Of a stretch of 64,000 nucleotides of DNA, positions 60,010-64,000 are shown in pieces (within the stretch, counting starts at the first letter, position 1; every line of letters starts with the position of its first letter). Source of the DNA: an uncultured Prevotellaceae bacterium (GTDB taxonomy: Bacteria > Bacteroidota > Bacteroidia > Bacteroidales > Bacteroidaceae); NCBI GenBank assembly GCA_900315105.1, contig OMXX01000017.1, positions 1 to 64,000 on the forward strand, in the 5' to 3' direction. The translations under genes were made by a program, and so were the position numbers. The notes under the pieces were generated by a model that was not told where the DNA came from, did not search any database, and saw nothing but the letters and a program-made list of their open reading frames with translations.

Positions 60010-60246
60010 TTATCGTTTAAAGACCGTTATATAATTAGAAACTTGGATAGGTGTACCTGCTGTAATTCCTAATTCTGGAACATCTGACTTTACTTCAAAT
60101 TTCTGATTTCCTTTCATTACATGCTCTCGTGCTGATTTCTGCCCTTTCGAGAGTTTAGGGCTTTTGGAATTCTTTGTTTCTATAATGGTAAAGGTTCCAT
60201 CCTTATTTCTTTTCAGACCATCAACATTCGTTCTATTGCCTTTCAC
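60010..60246 (-). pseudogene. C-terminal nuclease-like part of the Rhs toxin (out of frame with the rest)
   Basis: These 78 residues read from a GTG contain NVDGLKRNKDGTFTIIETKN, where Asp, then Glu-x-Lys, resemble a PD-(D/E)xK nuclease core, followed by the basic KLSKGQKSAREHV helix. It continues the protein from 60270-60545 only if one base is added to or removed from the A7 run near 60337-60343. Shifting frame there gives IEESVVKAAKADGGAVATQ, a natural continuation. So the toxin gene is frameshifted, unless slippage on the A-run restores it. Confidence 0.7.
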
Positions 60247-60269
60247 ATTTCCTTTTCCGTTTATTGGAA

Positions 60270-60545
60270 CTAAACGTTTTTGAGTGGCAACTGCTCCTCC
60301 ATCCGCTTTTGCAGCTTTAACAACTGATTCTTCAATTTTTTTCCTGCTTTTACTTCTGCTTTGAAAGTACTTGCTGCGGCTTTAACAGATTTTGTTGCAC
60401 GATAGCTTTTTAATGCAGCACCCGCACCACCAGGAAGTCCAGGAATTATAGTAGCTCCAGCATCATACAATAGACCTAAAGCGTCAATTCCTGCACCAAG
60501 ATAATTGCCTGTAGCGATGTTTTTTGCACAACTTGCAACATCCAT
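60270..60545 (-). pseudogene. Pre-toxin linker of the Rhs toxin, after an in-frame TGA
   Basis: DVASCAKNIATGNYLGAGID and DAGATIIPGLPGGAGAALKS are typical of the small hydrophobic/glycine-rich region between an Rhs core and its toxin. It is in the same frame as the Rhs core upstream but is separated from it by a TGA codon (60564-60566). After ~75 residues the reading frame is lost at the A7 run and ends in an unrelated tail. Confidence 0.7.
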
Positions 60546-60563
60546 TACGACATTAGCCGCATC

Positions 60564-61103
60564 TCAAGCAGTTTCTACGATTCTACCATCTGGGTCAATA
60601 TGTTTAACAGGATTGTTCAGACAGTAAACATACGGGCTTGTTTCGTAGTACTTCTCGCACAGCGGATCAATCCTATCCCACCTTGCGAGGATAGGGTCAT
60701 GCTGACGAGCACCGTAGTCGTAGGTGTTAAGACCATGCATCAGGTCAAGTTCCTTTCCGTTGTACTTATACGGCTGGAGGTCAGGATACTTTCCACCTGC
60801 TGCATCAGCATAAGGTGCGCCGAAAGGATAGTAGTTCGTCACCTGCTGTACAACACCCTTGGCATCCACTACCTCACGATTGTTGCCGAGGTGATCCTGA
60901 TTGTAGTAGTTGAACGCAAAACTGTCCGCCGACTTGCTTGTGGATGTAGCCTGTGCATATCCACCATCAAACAGAACCTTGTCAATCCTTCCGTTCTTCA
61001 AGACAAGGCAGCCACCGAGAAGATAATCGGTGGAGTCTTTCTGCTGAATCGGAAATGTTTTCGGTTCACTATGTGTTATTTCGTATGTTCGGATATTGCT
61101 CAT
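60564..61103 (-). CDS. Orphan Rhs-core C-terminal fragment
   Basis: These ~179 residues from ATG 61103 carry the RHS-repeat-associated core: FNYYNQDHLGNNREVVDAKG, VQQVTNYYPFGAPYADAAGG, YKYNGKELDLMHGLNTYDYG and ARWDRIDPLCEKYYETSPYV, ending NPVKHIDPDGR before the premature stop. A complete Rhs protein is 1000 residues or more, so only the end of one is present. The upstream DNA is repeat-rich, with no Rhs repeats. A -7 box TACCTTTG lies just ahead (61119-61112). It is an orphan tip cassette, as used for toxin exchange in full Rhs genes. Confidence 0.85.
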   Translation of the reverse strand: MSNIRTYEITHSEPKTFPIQQKDSTDYLLGGCLVLKNGRIDKVLFDGGYAQATSTSKSADSFAFNYYNQDHLGNNREVVDAKGVVQQVTNYYPFGAPYADAAGGKYPDLQPYKYNGKELDLMHGLNTYDYGARQHDPILARWDRIDPLCEKYYETSPYVYCLNNPVKHIDPDGRIVETA

Positions 61104-61111
61104 TTCGGGGA

Positions 61112-61119
61112 CAAAGGTA
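61112..61119 (-). promoter_or_regulatory. -7 box ahead of the orphan Rhs fragment
   Basis: TACCTTTG on the minus strand, ~9 bp before the ATG at 61103. There is no good -33 TTTG. It may be fortuitous. Confidence 0.35.
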
Positions 61120-61218
61120 AACAAAAAAATCAATAATACGAAGAAAAACAGGAAGAAGTTTTGGGGAGCTTTTCATGTATTTTTCTGAAATATAAAATTC
61201 GAAACATTCAGATATAAC

Positions 61219-61335
61219 CCTAAGTCCGCTTTACCTCCGTTATAAAACCGTTGTAAGTCCGTAGATGCTCCATCGATGGGAGCGAACCTAAAGCGAAGGC
61301 AGAGCGAAGGCACAACGGAGGGAGAACGAAGGCAC
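61219..61335. repeat. Dispersed repeat, copy 2 (CTCCGTTATAA ... GGGAGCGAACCTAAAGCGAA)
   Basis: It matches 51766-51890 over ~115 bp, including TGCTCCATCGATGGGAGCGA and the AGCGAAGGCA array, in the same orientation. Confidence 0.8.
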
Positions 61336-61365
61336 TACCGCCCTTTGACAATTGGAAATTTCTCC

Positions 61366-61752
61366 TCAGAAAAAACTTTTTCGCGCTAATCCTACATACC
61401 TACATTGACACCTTGTATAACATGCACAGTCTTAGTGTTTTACACGGATTTTAAATACCGCACAAACCTACACTAATCCTACACTAAACCTACACTAATC
61501 ATGCCTGTCAAGGCATGAAATTAATAATTAATAATGAGTAATGAATAATTTGAATAGTATCATAAGCGTTCAAACCAATCTAAATTATCAATTAACCTGA
61601 ATTTCTGAAAAAATCAGTTTTTGTGTAGGTTTAGTGTAGGATTAGTGTAGGTTTGTGCGGCATTTGAAAACGCTGCAAGCTGTTGTACACCAATAATTTA
61701 CATGGGGTGTCAATGTAGGTGTGTAGGATTAGCGCGAAAAAGTTTCTTCTGA
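61366..61752. mobile_element. 387-bp element with nested long inverted repeats (MITE-like)
   Basis: The outer arms 61366-61412 and 61706-61752 match at 45 of 47 positions (core CGCGCTAATCCTACAYACCT). The inner arms around CCGCACAAACCTACACTAAT (61458-61495) and its complement (61623-61660) match perfectly over ~38 bp and consist of a 10-11-bp unit (CCTACACTAAT). It encodes no protein. I infer a non-autonomous mobile element or a long-hairpin RNA. Confidence 0.75.
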
Positions 61753-61900
61753 ACGCAAAGCCACATGGATTCCGATTCCTTTTTCGAACACGGAATGCAC
61801 TAAAGATACGACTTGCATAGCTTGTTGAGCTTGCGAAAAAAGTTTTGTCTATTCTGTCATTTCCGTGTTCAGAATAAATAATGTAACTCACGTTAATATA
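61753..61900. other. Gene-free stretch with CACGGAATG/TTCCGTGTTC pair
   Basis: TTCGAACACGGAATGCACTA (~61794) and CATTTCCGTGTTCAGAATAA (~61858) form a loose inverted pair, with an AGCTTGTTGAGCTTGCGAAA arm in between that is related to ~58148. Confidence 0.5.
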
Positions 61901-61933
61901 AATGCCGCTTATGGGGGATCCATAAGCGGCATT
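61901..61933. terminator. Shared terminator hairpin, copy 3 (after kduI)
   Basis: AATGCCGCTTATGG pairs perfectly with CCATAAGCGGCATT around GGGAT. It lies ~97 bp beyond the kduI stop in the direction of transcription. Confidence 0.72.
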
Positions 61934-62029
61934 AGTAACTTATTCCCTGTCCTTTTACGGGGAACCTCGAAGAGGTGGAAGACCGATGGGAAAGGTCAAG
62001 GGATGCCCATAGGGCAGGGTAGGGGTTGT

Positions 62030-63043
62030 TTATCGAATGTCAATCACAGGAATATTGTCCTTATCGTTATAATAGAGGTTCTCGCCTGCCATACCCCAGA
62101 TGAAGGTGTAGTAGTAGGTGCCTGCTGCTGCGTGCATTGACCATTCTGGGCTCATGATAGCCTGTTCGTTGTGAAGCCATACTGCACGGCTCTCCTGTGG
62201 CTCACCCATGACGTGTGAGATGGTCTGCTCCTTTGGGAGGTTGAAGTAATAGTATGCCTCGATGCGTCGACCATGTGTGTGAGGAGGCATGGTGTTCCAT
62301 ACAGCACCCGGGTTGAGCTGTGTGAGTCCGAGTTGGAGCTGACATGGACCTTCCTCGAGTACGTCGTTCACGATGAGTTTATATACTGTGCGTGAGTTTG
62401 CTTCCTCTACAGAGCCTACAGGTCCCCATACGGCTGCCTTGAGTGAGCCTTTGCGACCGTCGAGAGTGATCCATTGTGTCTTGTAGTGCTGATGTGCGGT
62501 GGCAGAGTTGAGGTAGAACTTGGCTGGGTTCTTTGGGTCCTTGGAACGGAACTCAACGGATTTGTTCTCGTCGATGGAGTTGCCTTTCTTGTCCTTGCCT
62601 ATGTGTCCGCGTCCGATGTACAGAGCCTCCTTTGGCTGTAGAGGGTATTCCTTGCCATCAACGATGACAACGCCTTCGCCCAGTCCGCAGTTCACCACGC
62701 CGAGCTCACGGTTATACATGAAATATTTCTCAGGGATGGTCTTGTCGACATCGAGACCGAGTTCCCAGAAGTTTTCAAGTTTAAGAGTCTTCTCAACTGG
62801 CATTGCGCCACCGAAGATGAAGCGGTCGTAGTGGGAGTAGGTGAGGAGAATGGAGTCAGCCTCCATGACCTTTTCCATGACGAAGCGCTCGCGGAGCGTC
62901 TTGGTGTCGTAGGTCTTGACGTCCTTCGGATGGCAAGCAGTTTGGAACTTGACATGCTGAGCGCCTACGTAGCGGTCAGCTTCCTGTGCGTTACAGCCCA
63001 TGCTCATGCAGACGAGGGCAATAGAAAATAGTGCTTTTTTCAT
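62030..63043 (-). CDS. kduI: 5-dehydro-4-deoxy-D-glucuronate isomerase with signal peptide
   Basis: KduI isomerises the unsaturated uronate product of pectin and glycosaminoglycan breakdown (DKI to DKII). The cupin-type metal site is in [18 protein letters not shown], with further motifs [22 protein letters not shown] and [20 protein letters not shown]. The length is 337, whereas the usual length is ~280. The difference is an N-terminal extension, [20 protein letters not shown], that looks like a signal peptide with a possible lipobox (SMGC). KduI is normally cytoplasmic, so an exported form is unusual. The gene follows a galactitol-type EIIC gene by 15 bp, in one operon. Confidence 0.88.
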   Translation of the reverse strand: MKKALFSIALVCMSMGCNAQEADRYVGAQHVKFQTACHPKDVKTYDTKTLRERFVMEKVMEADSILLTYSHYDRFIFGGAMPVEKTLKLENFWELGLDVDKTIPEKYFMYNRELGVVNCGLGEGVVIVDGKEYPLQPKEALYIGRGHIGKDKKGNSIDENKSVEFRSKDPKNPAKFYLNSATAHQHYKTQWITLDGRKGSLKAAVWGPVGSVEEANSRTVYKLIVNDVLEEGPCQLQLGLTQLNPGAVWNTMPPHTHGRRIEAYYYFNLPKEQTISHVMGEPQESRAVWLHNEQAIMSPEWSMHAAAGTYYYTFIWGMAGENLYYNDKDNIPVIDIR

Positions 63044-63058
63044 AATGTATATATCTTT

Positions 63059-64000
63059 TTATTTCTTGTTAATAAGGAGTCTGTTCCACACCAGCATTAT
63101 GGCGGTGATGGCGGTGAGGATGGCGGCACCTATCCATGTGAAAACGTACTTCATGCAGGCATAGATGAGGAATGCTATAGGTGATGAGGCGAAGTCGAGG
63201 GAGCCGGCGCTGAAGCCTTCAGGCACCTGAACGGCCTTGTCGTCAGGATGTGCAGCTGATACCGCCTGTGCTGCGGATGTGAAGTTATCGGACATGAGGG
63301 TGACGAAATAGAGGCCGGCGGCGATGACTACGAGTCCCACGATGAATGACTTCACCACGTTGCCGTTGGTATAGGGGAGTACCATGACGAAGACATAGAA
63401 CATTCCGGCGAGTGATGCCAATGGCAGGAACTGGTTGCCTGGGAGTGCCACGGCGAGGACGAGAGTCACAGGGATGAGCAGCAGGGACACGATGAGGGTG
63501 GTAGGATGCCCGATGACGAGTGCAGGGGACATACCGATATAGAACTCCTTGTCGGCTCCGAATTTCTTGGCTATGAGTTCGCGTGTGGATTCGGAGATAG
63601 GCTTGAGGCCTTCGATGAAGAGTCCGGTGATGCGTGGGATGAGTTCCATGACGGCTCCCATCTTGATACCGAGTCCGAGGGTGGCAGGGATGTTGTCGAT
63701 GAGTTCCTGTGTGTCCTTGCATGCGAGGCATCCGATGATGATGCCGATGATGACACCGAGGAAGAGCGGTTCTCCGAAGAGTCCGAATCTCTTCTTCATA
63801 CCCTCAGCATCGATGTTGAGCTTGTCGAAGCCCGGAATACGGTCGAGCACCTTGCCTATGCCGATGGCGATAGGTGTGAAGCCCTGACAGAAAGGCTGCG
63901 GGATGGATATGCCTTCCATGCCCGGATAGAATTTCTGGAATTTCTTGGCGGTCATGTCTGCAAGGACGAGGGTGATGATATAGCAGATGATGGCGGCGAA
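63059..64000 (-). CDS. Galactitol-type PTS EIIC homologue (5' end outside window)
   Basis: This polytopic membrane protein continues beyond the right edge: codons from 64000 down are in frame, and the first visible internal Met is at 63955. FGLFGEPLFLGVIIGIIIGCLACKD, GAVMELIPRITGLFIEGLKPIS and MSPALVIGHPTTLIVSLLLIP fit the EIIC-GAT (galactitol) family, with about eight helices visible. Bacteroidales rarely have complete PTS systems, and no EIIA or EIIB is seen here. Placed before kduI, it may transport a uronate or oligouronide by a PTS-independent mechanism. That is inference. Confidence 0.82.
   Translation of the reverse strand, partial: FAAIICYIITLVLADMTAKKFQKFYPGMEGISIPQPFCQGFTPIAIGIGKVLDRIPGFDKLNIDAEGMKKRFGLFGEPLFLGVIIGIIIGCLACKDTQELIDNIPATLGLGIKMGAVMELIPRITGLFIEGLKPISESTRELIAKKFGADKEFYIGMSPALVIGHPTTLIVSLLLIPVTLVLAVALPGNQFLPLASLAGMFYVFVMVLPYTNGNVVKSFIVGLVVIAAGLYFVTLMSDNFTSAAQAVSAAHPDDKAVQVPEGFSAGSLDFASSPIAFLIYACMKYVFTWIGAAILTAITAIMLVWNRLLINKK

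Overview
The window looks like a chromosomal segment of a Bacteroidales bacterium, most likely Prevotellaceae. The evidence is a PorE-type type IX secretion (T9SS) lipoprotein, a T9SS-style C-terminal tail, a TonB-dependent receptor, an imelysin lipoprotein, a Mfa2/FimB-like lipoprotein, DUF4924, DUF4956, DUF2490 and DUF4353 proteins, and many promoters of the Bacteroidetes type (TTTG, 19-20 bp, TAnnTTTG). No tRNA, rRNA, CRISPR array or transposase was seen.

Layout. 0-5.6 kb: TPR proteins, porE, an rsmF-like rRNA methyltransferase. 6.3-9.9 kb (-): AzlCD exporter, C11 peptidase lipoprotein, zinc-ribbon membrane protein. 10.1-18.1 kb (-): U32 protein, metA, M13 peptidase, ABC-F ATPase. 18.5-25.8 kb (+): complete trp operon in the order D-C-F-A-B-E-G behind an attenuator whose 17-codon leader has three Trp codons in a row. 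25.9-29.8 kb (-): PhnP-like hydrolase, prfC, DUF4924, LysE-type transporter. 29.9-34.8 kb (+): ROK glucokinase, murB, then an FMN riboswitch directly upstream of a TonB-dependent receptor. 35-37 kb (-): a 47-residue peptide gene and a DUF4886 esterase-like T9SS cargo, with a structured RNA candidate upstream. 38-40 kb: fabI and a RidA/chorismatase-like protein. 40.4-50 kb: a six-gene porin / imelysin / di-heme enzyme / porin / cytochrome c lipoprotein / CcsBA operon, divergent from a DUF542-hemerythrin-LuxR regulator. 50.2-52 kb: a lone membrane protein between perfect 43-bp inverted repeats. 52.4-56.8 kb (+): VTC-domain, DUF4956, DUF2490 and DUF4353 genes, then a Sel1 protein. 57-61 kb (-): Mfa2-like lipoprotein, OM barrel, and an orphan, damaged Rhs C-terminal toxin with a candidate immunity gene. 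62-64 kb (-): an exported KduI and a galactitol-type EIIC cut by the window end.

Two themes stand out. First, GC-rich palindromic repeats of about 40 bp per arm, usually paired around an AT-rich spacer, occur throughout. They lie in four of the six trp junctions, at gene ends, and in frame inside at least six proteins (RsmF, U32, M13, ABC-F, MurB, DUF4353), adding peptides such as [13 protein letters not shown] smaller element of about 33 bp (AGTCSGA..TCSGAGTATGTG) is nested inside these repeats at several places. Second, the hemerythrin-LuxR regulator, its array of five GGTATT/AATACC boxes, and the divergent imelysin/di-heme/porin/CcsBA operon form a coherent candidate system for redox-linked iron or copper acquisition at the cell envelope.
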